NCBI GenBank assembly: GCA_030248225.1
Contig: JASANE010017677.1
Span: forward strand, 53,497-117,496
Length of the DNA stretch: 64,000 nt
Reading direction: 5' to 3'
Origin: Trileptium ribeirensis
Lineage: Eukaryota; Nematoda; Enoplea; Enoplida; Thoracostomopsidae
The notes under the pieces were generated by a model that was given only the letters and a program-made list of their open reading frames with translations, did no database searches and had not been told where the DNA came from. Positions 1 to 12,400 of the stretch are shown one piece after another (position 1 is the first letter of the stretch; every line of letters starts with the position of its first letter). Both the position numbers and the translations under genes were made by a program.

Positions 1-950
1 ATTCAGTTTAATGAGTCTAACTGCGTTGTTTTGGCTTCAGAATCTAAATTTATAATGACTGATTTAATTTCAATGATAAGCCAATGAAACATTTATAATC
101 ACCTCCGTGGGTTGTTACATACAATAGACTCAGTGAGTTTATCTGTAGGGTGAGCCGGGCTGGGCTGGTAGCTTACATAATAGTAACAGGAGGAGTTATG
201 AGATTGAACGCGATAAGTGGGGTCTCCAAATTGGGCGGCTCTGACATTTTTAAGTACTCCCTCTCAAAAATGCGGTGCCCCTGGTAAATTTTTGGGTTCT
301 CCTCCCCGGTTCGTCACCAATTTTCAAAATTCTTGTTTCCGCTCGGTAAAACATTCCCAGATGACACACGTAAAATCTGATCAAAATTTATGCTAAAATT
401 CCGTCTTGAAGCCAAAAATTTCATTAACTTAGTCAAAACTAGCTTCAAAATCCTTTTTATAAACATCGTTTTGGCAGCGTTTCTGGTATAATTCCCGACC
501 GTTTTTTCTTGGCAAAATGGCCCTGCCAAAATTAGGCGCCCCTTCATTCAGAATCATTGGCTCACGGTTCATGCCTCCTGGCAAAATTTTCAGTGAATGG
601 AGACAACAGGACAATACATATTTTGCTCAGCTTATCTGAAAATAGAAAGTCGCTTTGTCCATTCGGCAAAATGAAAAAAATCGGCCTTTGCTCCAAGTAT
701 GTGCCTTGGCCTAAGTTCTGCTTTGGAATAAGTCATCAATAGTATTTACAACAAGATCTCTAACTCCACTTCAGGTGCCAAATTCCTAGCTGGTCATTCC
801 AAAGATTACATAGCATCCCTGTTATATGTCCCCCGGTTCCAGAGTTATGCGTGGATTATATTTACGAATGATGAGAAATTTTTATAATTATGCGTCGTTA
901 TGTATATAATCTCAGTATATGGTTTAGTTTTTCTTGTGTTTTTGTTTCAG
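1..950. other. Intronic sequence upstream of the first visible exon
   Basis: No coding sequence is supported here. Positions of about 230-735 hold a copy of a dispersed repeat described separately. The stretch ends in a good 3' splice site (T-rich tract then CAG at 948-950), so it is read as the end of an intron whose 5' exon lies outside the window. Confidence 0.6.
230..735 (+). repeat. Dispersed repeat, copy 1
   Basis: Shares ordered blocks with 10030-10620 and 35430-36110: a segment around CCTGGCAAAATTTT, GATCAAAATTT, GAAGCCAAAAATTTCAT, CAAAAT.GCTTCAAAATC and TTTTGGCAG.GTTTCTG. All three copies lie on the same strand. No long ORF and no clear terminal repeats are seen. It is probably an old non-autonomous element of unknown class. 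Confidence 0.55.
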
Positions 951-981
951 GTTAAAAGACAAGTCTAAAAAATTATCTGAG
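951..981 (+). CDS. Host RS-rich gene, first visible exon (31-nt micro-exon)
   Basis: The exon lies between a T-rich CAG acceptor at 948-950 and a GTACGG donor at 982. After one nucleotide that completes an upstream codon it reads L-K-D-K-S-K-K-L-S-E and ends on a whole codon. The next exon starts in phase 0, so the two fit. The short, lysine-rich piece matches the composition of the following exons. It is the start only of what can be seen: the phase-1 entry shows that more of the gene lies upstream of the window. Confidence rests on splice sites, phase and composition, because 31 nt alone cannot prove an exon. Confidence 0.6.
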
Positions 982-1613
982 GTACGGCGAACTTCTGTTT
1001 TTCTAATAATTCACGATTGCTCATTTGCACCATTCTATTTTATTATTTGTAGCAAAACAGTTAAATATTGAATAAACGTTTTTGTGTAATTTATATCATA
1101 TACTAACGTCAGCTATATGTGTCTATGATTTTGAAGTTAAAACAATTTGGGCAAAATTCAAAACATGTAATGGAAGTCAAAATTGCTGGTTGTCATGTAA
1201 TTTCTCCAATTAAAAGAGATAAGTAAGGTTACATACATAATAAAGTAGCATTGTTTTTGTCGTATTCTTTTATTGCATAAATCTGTAATACATTTTTACA
1301 CATGTAATACATACATATTTTACATAATAATGTGTACTCCAATGTGTGTTTTTCCCTCGGGCAGTGTAATAATGAATTGTTTAACAGACGAAGACAAAAA
1401 CGTTCCTGTTCAGTAAAACATTTGTCTTCTACCTATTGTAAATGTCATCGCTTAGCGCATTTTCTTTCGACGATTGATGAAAATGCAAACAAGCAGATTT
1501 GATACTTTGAATCGTGATGATGATCATACATGTGAAAGCATTTCTATCCATATGTTTATAATAGAGACTCTACATGAGATATTGTCTGCTTTACCTTTTC
1601 TGTTTTGTTTCAG
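982..1613 (+). other. Intron of the host RS-rich gene
   Basis: AT-rich, with GTACGG donor and TTTTGTTTCAG acceptor. No gene or clear mobile element seen. Confidence 0.55.
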
Positions 1614-1692
1614 ACGGAACAACGCGATGATGCAGCTAAAGTGCGTTCGGCAGCTGTTTTGGTGGCGAACAAGTCGAGTAAATGCGCAACAG
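1614..1692 (+). CDS. Host RS-rich gene, exon (79 nt)
   Basis: The acceptor is TTCTGTTTTGTTTCAG and the donor is CAG|GTAGTA. The reading frame starts T-E-Q-R-D-D-A-A-K-V-R-S-A-A-V-L-V-A-N-K and continues to S-S-K-C-A-T plus one nucleotide. It looks like a helical, charged segment. Its one-nucleotide overhang (G) is completed by AA of the next exon to give Glu, so the phase chain is unbroken. No known domain is recognised. Confidence 0.65.
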
Positions 1693-3743
1693 GTAGTATT
1701 ATACACTAATGATTTTGTTGTATGTAGTGCAAGAGTCATTTACGATACCATATTTGATTTATTATGGCACCGTCTTTTATAACATCCCGCCCTTAGTGTA
1801 TGAATTTCTTTGTGAATGAAAACAATGTCAGAAATGAATAATCTCAGAATTTACTTTTGGAAATTTATTTCTCGATCGCATTTTTCTGTGAATCAATTGT
1901 GCTATATATCGTACCAATGCGGATCTCAGGATTTTTTAAAAGGGGGATCCGTAGTGTGACGTGTGCAATATGGATAAATTTTTGGATTCACAGTACGTTA
2001 GCAATTTTCTAAAAATTACAAAGTTTTTAAGACAAAATTGGGGTAAATTATGTGGAAAAATTGGAGAGCTGGGAAAAATTTTTGGTTAACCCCTCCCCGC
2101 ATGTACCTACCGTTTACAACTGAATCGCGGTTCTTAGATACATATGAAGTGGAATCACTAAAATTTAACCATCAACATGCAATATTCGGTAGCAATTAAT
2201 TCCCGCTAAATGGTTCCACCAAGCCCCGACATTGGTCCGGTCCAATAGAACTGCACTAAAATTTGGGGCTCAAAGAAAGCTCTGCCACATATACATGTAT
2301 AAAGCATTCATAGCGACTTTGTTTTTATTTATTATGCTTGGCCGTTCGCTTGGTGTAGATTTTTGAAAAGGACAACACCATAATTATTTTTCTGGTCTAT
2401 TTACTTGAAAACAAGAAAACTTTCTGAAACAATATCAAGCGACTCTTTATTATCAAAACAAAACAAAGTCAAATCATTTTCATTGGGTTTAGGGTCAATG
2501 AACCCGATTTCCAAAATATAGTCGCTCTTCAGTAGTTTTGTGAATGGCATGGTATCAAAAATAGTCTATAGATATAGGTTTTTGGCATGCTGGATACTGT
2601 AGTCCAGTTATCTGAAGATCAGCAAGTATATTTCGAGCCTTTTCAAAGACTTTCAGTGCGTTTAGGTTCAGTGAACTTTATTTCCAGAGTGTAGCGTGTC
2701 TTCAGTAGTTTGGTTATGTACTGCGTGCGGGGCATCAAGAATTGTATATATAGGTTTTTCGGTAGGTTGAAAAGATGGTGTGGTTATATATAGACCAGCA
2801 CAAATACTTCATGCGTTGTCAGTTGTTCGAGTTAGGTTTAGGTTCAACAAGGTTTTAGGTTTTTTCAATGGGTTCAGGGTTCCAGCGGTTCTACGGTAGC
2901 ATCAGAGTTTTTCAATTTCCGAATAGCGAAAATAATGTAAATCAGTTTTTTAAATGCGTAACGGTGTACCAAAAAAGCGTATATTTTATCATAAAAAGAA
3001 AATCAAAAATACTTATATGCACACATATAAACATATGCATTAATATCAGCATGTAACTGTTTTTATCTTTCCAGAACGTATAAGTTATACGACGGATTCT
3101 TGAAAGACATAAACTGTTTATGCTGCTTTAATGCATATATTGTCATTGTAGCAGATGCTGTTGTGCATTGGGATTAATGTTGAATAGTTTGCGGAAAATA
3201 TTCGGTCCGCGGAAATTACGCATAGCTTGGTTAAAAATGCGAAACGGGTCCTCAAAAACACGTAAATTACGCAAAAAATGTGAAAAAACCGTTCGTAGTA
3301 TATACATCAAACACAGCCTGTTACAGGTGATTACTCAATATGATAACTTGTAAATGAAACCACGCTTCCAACAGTTCTCCCTCGTAAGCCAGATACTAGT
3401 TAAAATATTAATTTAGTGACTACTGACTAGATACTAGTTATGTATTTATATTGTATAAATTTTAAGGACAGATTCTCTGCTGATTTTTATAATTCGAAAG
3501 ATACTGTAGAAAGTTTTAACGCTCATTGATTGAACTATTAATTTTTGCTTCAACACTATGCAACGTAACTTTCTGTTAGTGTTTAAAAGATGATCACAAT
3601 GTTTTGACTTACCCTTATTTTTGGCAACATTTTGAGTTCAGGAACCATAGACATCCCTTTCAGCTGTTAGCAAGTATCGAAGACTTGTCGATGCGAATGC
3701 AAAGTAGTTTTGTTTACACTGTCAGTGAATTGTCTGCTTCTAG
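1693..3743 (+). other. Intron with degenerate local repeats
   Basis: Non-coding by inspection. At 2500-2780 two related blocks share GTCTTCAGTAGTTT, GGCATCAA.AAT and ATATAGGTTTTT.GG. A similar block recurs at about 12440-12680 in the large intron, so it is another decayed dispersed repeat. Nothing else of note. Confidence 0.5.
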
Positions 3744-3838
3744 AAAATGATCGCAAGGACCAGAAGATTGAGCAAAAACAACGAATGCTAAAAAGGCAGA
3801 TTGCTAAAACCGTGAAGGGGGACAGCACCAAGAAGAAG
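3744..3838 (+). CDS. Host RS-rich gene, exon (95 nt)
   Basis: It starts after CTTCTAG and ends before GTAAAA. With the G carried over, it reads E-N-D-R-K-D-Q-K-I-E-Q-K-Q-R-M-L-K-R-Q-I and then A-K-T-V-K-G-D-S-T-K-K-K, ending on a whole codon. The strongly basic, Lys/Gln-rich helix could be a nuclear localisation or coiled-coil segment. It joins in frame to the acidic exon that starts at 6009. Confidence 0.65.
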
Positions 3839-6008
3839 GTAAAACGTAAAGTAGGTATTGCAGTAGCATTGGAATCCGGGTCTACAAAGCATATAATACG
3901 ATAACAATACAATATGAATTGTTATTAGTGATATCGATCTGGACCGCGGGGCCGGTCCAGATAGCTGAAATGCTTGTTACCATAGCTGCAAATTCATTAT
4001 TATTTTCCGAAATTAATTTTGGTATTCGGAGTTGCCATGGAATTTCCTAACGTGTGTTACGATATCATTTCTCTAAACATGAAGTAAGTCAAAACTCTCT
4101 CTAAAAATTATCCTCAGCAAATTTATGAGGCACTGGACAAAAATTTTTATTATTATAAGCTGAAAATAGATTTTTCACGTAGTAGGTTCCTGATCGCCGA
4201 CAGTTCCTGAAATTTCCTTTCTTCAGGTTGCATCACTGATTTTATATAATATGTATTATGATATTATTATATTATGATTCATTGATAGGAGCAGAAATTG
4301 TTGAAGAGAAACCGCATTCTATTGACAGTCAGTACAGACAAAATGTGAAATTTTTTCGCACATTATTACTCCAATTCTTGGATATTTTGCCAGGTTGAGA
4401 TTTTTATAGTACGAAGCTCTCTCTGAACTCAAATGGTAATTTTCGACCATTTAAACGATTATTAAATTTTTGATATTTTCGAATGCACCAATCAACATAC
4501 ACAAACCACTTTATTTCGTGAGGTGTTCAACGATATAAAGGATGTAATCATATCAACTTTGAAGCTCGCATTAATCGTAGAATCATCCGTAACTTATAAT
4601 AACTCTCTGGTTTGACAGTACTAATGTAATTTGGCTAGTCCAAACCTCGGAAATTATAGCCAGGGGGGGCAATTTTTTGCCGGATTTTGTCGTGGGGGGG
4701 CATTTTTTTGCGCGATTTTGTCGCGTTTACACGTTGATTTTTCTCATAAGGGGCTTTGAGCCGGGGGTTACCTTCGTTTTGCCGGGGGGCAGTCTGACTA
4801 TCGTTTCGGTCCATAACAAATTAATTGTATAATATGCCGTGCGAATATATCCATTGGTTGGTGTTCGAAACATTCATCCCGTGTGTGTAGAATAATATTT
4901 TCGCGAGAAAAAACTGATCTTTTGTAAGTCCGGGTTTTCACAATTTATTTAGTTCTGGAGGACCTGTCGCTGTTGTTGTATCCATTTACAGTGTCATATA
5001 AAAATAGTACAGCACGCGTCAGACATGACTGTCGCGTTTTGAGCGAACAGTATAATTATAACATGTTTCGAGGAGCGAGCAAGCATTGAACGAACTTCGA
5101 ACCGGACATCGGTCATTTCAGACGCGTACTGTATGAAACGAGATGGAGAGAAATGAAAATTTTTGTTCTCATTCAGATTTCGCCACGTTCCTCCGCAAGT
5201 CTACACTGAGTATGGATATCCAGTTTTCAATTAAAAATTTGATGTCATGGTTTTAAATTTAAGAACAACTATGTCGAAGGCATATTTGTTGATTTTATAT
5301 AAATAGTTTAGCGCCATTGCGCCTTTTCGGAAGCATAGGAACAGTGTTATTTTTCCATAATATGGAGAGTTTTTTGTTTTAAAAAGTCCGCACTACAAAG
5401 GCATAGCGGTGTGTTGTTGTTACGGGAAGCACAGCGATTCTACGTTTGCACACTACCATTGCGCGCTTCGTGTAACCACAAGTGCTAAAACTTTCATGTC
5501 CTGAGGATAGTAAAGTTTAAATCGTTAACTCAAACAGGTGCCAAATGGTTATTGTTGCGCTAATTAAATTTATCGTGTGATGTGTGTTTGTACATTGTCT
5601 TATCGATGTTTTAAAGAACAGAGAAATAGCTACCATATAGCGAATGCTTCCCGTATCCTAAGGAACTGAGCAATAGCTACTATACATCCCAGTGGTTCGC
5701 ACATCTTGAGAAACTGAACAGTAGCTACTGTATAGCTTTGTGTACACAGGTTGCAACCATGCAATCCAGGTTCGATTTCTTGTGTCTCAAACATTGTACA
5801 ATTTTTGCTAACATTAATAATTGGTTGTGATGTGTTTTTAATGAAGCCACGAACATATCGATGTCGAATTTTTGTTATGTTATTGAGCTTTACAAGGCTT
5901 TTATATTATATCTGTAATATTGCTGGTGTACAATTTTCTTTGTACATTTATTCAGTGTATCACATTTTATGTATCGTTAGTAATATAGTTGGTTTTATTG
6001 CTTTGTAG
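3839..6008 (+). other. Intron
   Basis: No gene is supported. At 4660-4740 there is a near-duplicate of a G-run followed by an ATTTTTTGC.GGATTTTGTCG block. Around 5610-5740 there are imperfect repeats of an AACTGAGCAATAGCTACTATA type. The rest is AT-rich and featureless. It ends in TTTATTGCTTTGTAG at 6008. Confidence 0.5.
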
Positions 6009-6553
6009 AAGATTGCTAAACTGGAATCCGACTCCGACGACGACGACGATGATGATTCTTCAAGTTCAACAAGCGATGATCAAGACCACGATGAAAGCGA
6101 CGACGACGACGACAACGATGATGAGACCTCGTCTGAAGATAATTCCAGCGACGACGACGAGTCTAGTGACGCAGATGGCGGTGGAGCGCAACGAACGGCG
6201 CGAGCAGAAAAGAAGCAAAAACAAAAAGTCAAGTCAGCTGCTTCACTCGCTCGAGCAGCGACGACAACAACTATGCTTAACAACAGTTCGACGGCATCGA
6301 CGTCTGAAGTCAAATTAGGGTCAGCCAGCTGCAGTAGAGCAACGAGTGGTCGTCGGCGTGGAAGTGGTGGTGCAGAAAGCGGAAAAAGTGGCGGTCCACC
6401 TGGAGGGTCGACAAGAAGGACTACTCGAAAAGACTCTCAGCGAGCTGTGGTTGCAAAATCACCGCATGGTGTGAAAGATGTCGCGCCCTCTGCAATAGAT
6501 GAAATATCTGGTCCTCGCAGCATGATCGGCTCCAGCCCGACAGTCATAAAAAG
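6009..6553 (+). CDS. Host RS-rich gene, acidic/basic exon (545 nt)
   Basis: The exon is open for 181 codons between a TTTGTAG acceptor and an AAAAG|GTAGTC donor. It begins K-I-A-K-L-E-S-D-S and runs into long Asp/Ser tracts (positions 6027-6175, mostly GAC/GAT/TCT/AGT codons). A basic Lys/Gln stretch, an Ala/Thr/Ser linker and a Gly/Arg/Ser-rich segment follow. Such S-D-rich tracts are typical CK2-site disordered regions of nuclear proteins. It ends with AG, which the first base of the next exon completes to an Arg codon. The minus-strand reading frame through the Asp tract is a shadow. Confidence 0.8.
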
Positions 6554-7876
6554 GTAGTCACAGACATGCTTAATGGTTTCAATGCACGAATTAGCTGACT
6601 GTCGTCTCTGTCATTATGTGAAGTCCGGCTTTGCTGTCGGTGTTAACACAGATGTTTTGGTTCTGCAATTTGAATTGACTAGTAAACATAATAAATTACA
6701 AAAAGTAGTAATTAGCTAATTAGCATATTTTAACTTTCTCGAATAGTAATACATACCAGACTCATAATCAGCACGACGAGATGTAGTGTATGCACCAAAA
6801 CAATAGCTTTACGACAATTATTCATTGAAAAATAAGCAACTTTTGTTTGAAAATATTAAAAATATGCAAACACGCTTAACTAATTAGTTAATTACTAATT
6901 AGCTAAAGCAAATTTTGACAAAACTATTTGCCTTGCACCTGTCGGATATTAGGCCTTTCAAACAAAAAAATTAAAATCGGTCCAGTAGTTATTGAGGAGT
7001 TCGACGGGCGGATGGATAAACGTTGTCGATTTTTTCCTTTTGACGAAAACAAAAACGCGTCGCTTCACTCCGCTCTATTAGTTTCTGAGCGTATACAATT
7101 GAACTGTAAACTTCCACGATTTTAAGCTACGCAGCAGGTATGTACTTGATCCATGGTTCATTTTGTAACCATGCTCTGGTACTTTGACGGGCATGCAGTT
7201 GAATGTATGGAAAATTCTCAGGGTCCGGAAGCTAACATTATTTTTGAAAGTTTACTATATTTTAGGTAATTTTTCTGCATTAGGTGTGGTAGATATGAAC
7301 GAAGAGGTGGACTAATAATATTAGTCTGTGTTGATTTCGTTAATATTTAGGTTTTTATTGATATATACTTATCGTCTTTACTAATCAGAGGTCGTCGATT
7401 TTGTTGAAGACAGATTTGTTTAGGTGCTTTCTTTATATCTCAAAATTTTGTCAATATTTTATTTTTTTCGAACAGAATTAAGCCATAGTTGAGTTAACCC
7501 GAACATCTTTAGGGCAGTAAAATGTTTATCCATCGGGTTGTGTTTCAAGTCGCCTGCGCTAGTCTTAACCATATTTTTAGCTTCTAGTGTTGAAAAGGTA
7601 AGGGTCGCAATAAGGTGCCCATTGCCTGCATATTTTAACTAATAATGAGATTTAAACCAGCATACTGACTGTCTGCGATCTGGAATTTGGATATGGATCT
7701 AGATTTTCCGTAATTTTGGGTTGGCTTTTGTTCGGGGTGAAGTGTAAACTACGCTGGAGGTTTGAAGGGGACAAATTTTTTCCGAGGGGTGGAAGATATG
7801 TTTAAGGAACTATGTTTCCATTTGGAAAAGCCATCATTTATTGCGATAGTTCTTGAGCCAGTATGCTATTTTATAG
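6554..7876 (+). other. Intron with palindromic AT-rich segment
   Basis: Around 6695-6910, TTAGCTAATTAG-type palindromes occur on both sides of about 150 bp. They may be the ends of a small decayed foldback element. No gene is seen. A weak open stretch at 6928-7125 has no acceptable splice sites in frame and is not called. Confidence 0.45.
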
Positions 7877-9463
7877 GCAAAAGGTGCCCGACGACCTCAT
7901 ATCACCGCCGTCGCCGCATAACGAACCGTCGTCTTCCGGAAGAAATCGTTCTCCTGAATCACATTCAAGAACGCGAAATAAAGACGCTGATTTATCCAAT
8001 ATAGCCAAAACAAAAAGTAGATCAAAGGATCGCACTCCACGTAGAAATTCTCGTGACCGATATATAAATGTAAGTAATAGAGAGACGTCGCGTCAATACC
8101 GCAGTAGCAATAGCGGTAAGGATGTTGACCGACATAATTATGTTGGTGACCGTGGCGATTCCAGTTTACATCCGGAGATTCGTCACGAACGATTAGACAA
8201 CAGGCGTCTGCAGAGAATGTTTCGCGACGACAACGGCGGTGCTGACTCACGTTTTGTAACTTCTGGGAAACGAAGTTCTCATAACAATTGTAAGAGTCGG
8301 GAACAACAAACCGGCTCATCGAAAAAGGGTGACAGTATAGCAATTCAATCAGATAGCTCTGCTTGCCAACACGACACAGCCGAAAACAGGCAGTACAGTC
8401 GAAGACAGCATGAACACAATGAGGGAGTAGATCGCAGCCGGGATAAAGATGGTAGAGGACAGCGTGATCATGGTCATGTCTCGGTAGATAGATCTGGCAA
8501 CAACAGCCATACCGACTGTGTGGGACAGCGTAGCAATCGACGTTGGAATGAGTGTGATATGCCTGAAGACGAAAATACGGGCTCGGAGCATAGTAATAAT
8601 AATTATGAGCGAACGTTTCGTTTTCAACCAGATAACCGCTTCGATTTGGATGTGCACTCTAGTCGTGTTAATGATTTCAGTGCTCATCGTAATGATCGTG
8701 GTAGCGATTATAATCGAGATAAATCGCGGACAAGTTTTGACAACAAAGATGCGAGACGATCATGGCTTGTAGGTAACAGCGCGGAGCGAAGTCGTGATCA
8801 AGAGAATAGTAAGCTTTCTCGTGAAGGTCGTTTTTCTCCGAACAACGTAAAAGGCTTGGTAGAGGGATCAAATAACCGATATGATACATCACATGGTGGG
8901 AACCATAGCTCACGAGAGCGGCGATTATCTGGTGATGCGGAAAAGACTCGAGAACGACAAACAGGGAAAGATACTAATCGCAAGACAGAGCATCGCAGAG
9001 GGCCACCGGGTGAAGACAACAAACTACAGATGCGGTCTAGGAACTCCGGTGAGTCGAAGAACAGTATAGGGTCAAGCAGGATAATTAAACAGGACATTAG
9101 CGAAAACGATAACATAGGTATAAAACAGCATTCTAACGATAACCATTTGCATGGAAGCAAGCGTTGTGATGACGACAACCACATGCCTCTTCAGCAATTT
9201 ATTCGTGAAGCTAGAAAAGACAGTGCTGGCGATTCTACTCGCAGCGAACCGGCACCGCGCGACGAAACTGCTAACAACTCAGACTGTTCAAGAAAACTAA
9301 GATCGAACAAGGATAGTAGAAGTTATGAACATAGAAGACGAACTATTGCCGTTCCAGCTACCTCTGGAGCAATGCATTCTGCTTGGTCAGACTCGGAAGA
9401 TGAAATGACGACGCTGGCTGGTGGGAATTGCGATGGAATCGAAGTTAAAGATTTAAAGGATAA
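7877..9463 (+). CDS. Host RS-rich gene, large exon (1,587 nt)
   Basis: The exon follows TTTTATAG and ends before a strong GTAAGT donor. It starts R-Q-K-V-P-D-D-L-I-S and stays open for about 529 codons. The product is almost entirely Arg, Ser, Asp, Asn, His and Gly, with many R-D, S-R, R-S-R and D-R pairs and few hydrophobic residues. It has no recognisable fold. Near its end there is an acidic W-S-D-S-E-D-E-M motif. Low complexity with many different synonymous codons shows that selection keeps the protein composition and that this is not a simple DNA repeat. It ends with two nucleotides (AA) that G at 37187 completes to Lys, across an intron of 27.7 kb. Confidence 0.88.
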
Positions 9464-12400
9464 GTAAGTTACAAACATGTTTATGTATTTAAGACAATTA
9501 TATATGACGGTGTATAAGCAGGTTTCAACGTGTACTTTGTGCCCGAGATAAAACGTAACTTTGAAATCTGAACTATTCTGAAACAAGCTAAAGTGATAAG
9601 GGAAAGATTGGGAAATTTATGTACTATCAGATCCAAAAAAGTTGCTGGTGTGAAAAGTGACAACTGCAACACGGGGATGTTTTCACAGCTGCAAAGATAA
9701 TTTTCCGAATTATACATCTCCAGGAACAGCTTAACGAATGCTTGCATATAGCTCGTAATATAGAGAATACAGAGCAGCAAATAGATATTCTGGTTGGTCT
9801 CTGAAATATCACTGTTCCAACACGGGAAGAATATGACTCAGTCCTTGCTCGCTTCTGTCTTTGCAGATGAGTGTTGTTTCGCAGATTGTGATAAGAGCGG
9901 ATTTGCTCAACTACATTGTTGCAAGATTTTTCGGTTTCAATAAACCTAATAAATTATGGTTCTTATAAGAGTTCCTAAATATTCGTTGTTTCTCAGCTAA
10001 CTAGCACATCTTTTGTCTAGAGAACATGGACCGGAGGTCCAATTGCTTTCCAGGCTTGCCCTGTAAAAGGCTGTGCTCTCCAAATTGGTTGTGGCTGGCA
10101 TTTTTCGGTGCCCTATGGTTCAGAACAGGTTCCCCCTGGCAAAATTTTTGGGCTCCCCGGTTCATCGCCTCTTGGAAAATTTTTTGTTTCCAATCGGTCC
10201 GCGGTACAAAAAATGATCAAAATTTGTACTAAAATTTCGTTCTGAAGCCAAAAATTTCATAAATTTTATCAAAATTTGCTTCAAAATCGCTTTTTCTCTC
10301 AATCAAAAACATTTTGGCAGTGTTTCTGAAATTGGGATTTCTTATCTAGACGCTGCTCTCAATCAAAAACATTTTGGCAGTGTTTCTGACACGATTTTTT
10401 ACCGTTATTCTCTTGACAAAATGCAACCTGGTAAAATCGGGCGCCCCCTTCGGAACCTGGTGGGGGTTGGTTCATGCCCCCTGGCAAAATTGTCAGAGAA
10501 TGGAGAGCCCAGAACGGTAAATATGACAAATAATCTCAGTTGGGATTTCTTATCTAGACGCTGTAGGAATTGTACGTCTTCAGCTTGTGTTAATAAAACA
10601 AAGCCAGGTGGACGCTTGTAGCTACTGTTTTGCCCATTCATCAAATCTCTACGTATGTTCGAAGTGAACCGGTCCTACCTGGTTGCATAGCAGAGTATGG
10701 ATTATGTAGAACTACTTTTAGGCCGGAACTTTTGACGCTGAACATTGCACCGCAACATAATTTAGTTTGTTTCGCAATGATCTAATCTTGGCTAACATAA
10801 CTAGCCTGAATCACCTGACTGCTTGTAAATTTTGTAAATCTGTATACATTCGTACAAAGTACCATATATACAACGCATCCAGACCCTGCGTTCTTGGTAA
10901 TGAACTGTATTTATTTCAAACTGCTTAGTATATAATATATAATATGCCTCATTTATAGCAGTTTGTTCAGAAAATTATAGCATTCCTCCGGTTATTTTTC
11001 GGACAAGATAAATCAATAATTGCAAGTTTACTACAAAATTACATGTAACAAAGGCATGTGTATGAAAGGGAGGCAATAGAAAACAGCGAAATTGTCTAGT
11101 CTACGCTTCACGCGTTGGTAGCACATTCAGCGAAACGCAGTTCACATAGAGCTATATAGTAGAAAACATTTTTTGCGCTGACGAACCAAAACGACAAACG
11201 ACATCTTGTTCGACAAATAGAGATTGTTAGCTTCTTTTGCCTCTTGAAAGTCCCAGAGAGGCAATAATGTCAGCGCAATATATTAAGCACACAGTGGTTA
11301 GTTCTTGTTATTCTTTGGATGAAAGCAATTTGTATTTGGGTAATATGCATGAAATATGGCAAGTGTTGGGTTTGTACAACGTGAAAATTACTCTTCAAAT
11401 AATAATTTTTCTTAAATCAATTTCAAAAGTTTTTTTGGTCATTGAAAGACAAAAATACAGAGAATTTTTCTGTTTTGATGACTAAAGTGACCTTATAGTT
11501 GCCAGAAGCAATACATTACTGTAGCGTTGAAGCAGTGGCGGTGTATAATTGCTATCCTGGGACTACAAATGAGCTCAAAACCTGAATTATGGACGACCAA
11601 ATGGTTTCTAAGCGTAGAATAGCCATATTTGTTACCGCTTCCCTCATTCTGCGTGTTACTGGCACTAATAAATTAAAACGGGCAAAACGGAGTTCACAAT
11701 AACCAATAGCACCAACGTGACAGTAATAAAAACAAAGAAATTTCCTGCCAGAATTTCACGTATACATTCCTCATAACCGCTACTGTTATAGAAAGACCAT
11801 TTGGATCACAGTTCCACCTCAATTTTCTAATGTATTCAACCCCTGATAAATTCATAAAGGTTGCTGTAGAAAGTTTAGTTTAATCCAAAGTTACGCTGCT
11901 GCAGAAGAATAGTTCAAACAAAGCGGGCGGAATTTGGACTGTCAGCTATAGGAAAATCGTAACAAGATTACTTTTCTGTTTGTCAGTGTAACTAACAACT
12001 CATGTTTGCGTTGTCGTATTTCGACATTTTTGTTGGATGGCAAAAGTCGCGACGTTGTGCTCCTTAGTTGAATGCTACGTCTGATACCATCTTTCAGTTC
12101 AAATTAGCAGAACTGGTTTTAAGGGTTCTTTGCCAAATCTGGCCATACGGATCCCAGTGTTTCTCAGAACGTATCTCGCGACACAGGCTTCACGTCGTAA
12201 GTACTGAATACTATCTCAAATCAGCTCATACTAATTTACAACTTTACTTTTCTTGAGACTACTCTTTGGGCCCATTGCAAGAAATATCGATATTTCAAAT
12301 TTCTGTGTGTTGTTAAGTGTCCTTACCTTACAAGGAGTGTTTATCAGGTTATCAAGCACGCTGAGTACGATTTTTGTTATTATAGAGGCAGCACTGCTAT

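Noticed and set aside
3070..3340. Exon after TTTTTATCTTTCCAG at about 3075
   Set aside because: Good acceptor, but in the required phase it meets a stop within a few codons, while 3744-3838 fits both neighbours.
5989..6318. Thr/Met-rich 109-aa plus-strand frame
   Set aside because: Shifted reading of the Asp/Ser tract of the 6009-6553 exon.
7897..9184. Long minus-strand open frames under the 7877-9463 exon (7897-8343, 8349-8687, 8798-9184)
   Set aside because: Shadows of the RS-rich plus-strand coding exon. No splice sites or family resemblance on the minus strand.
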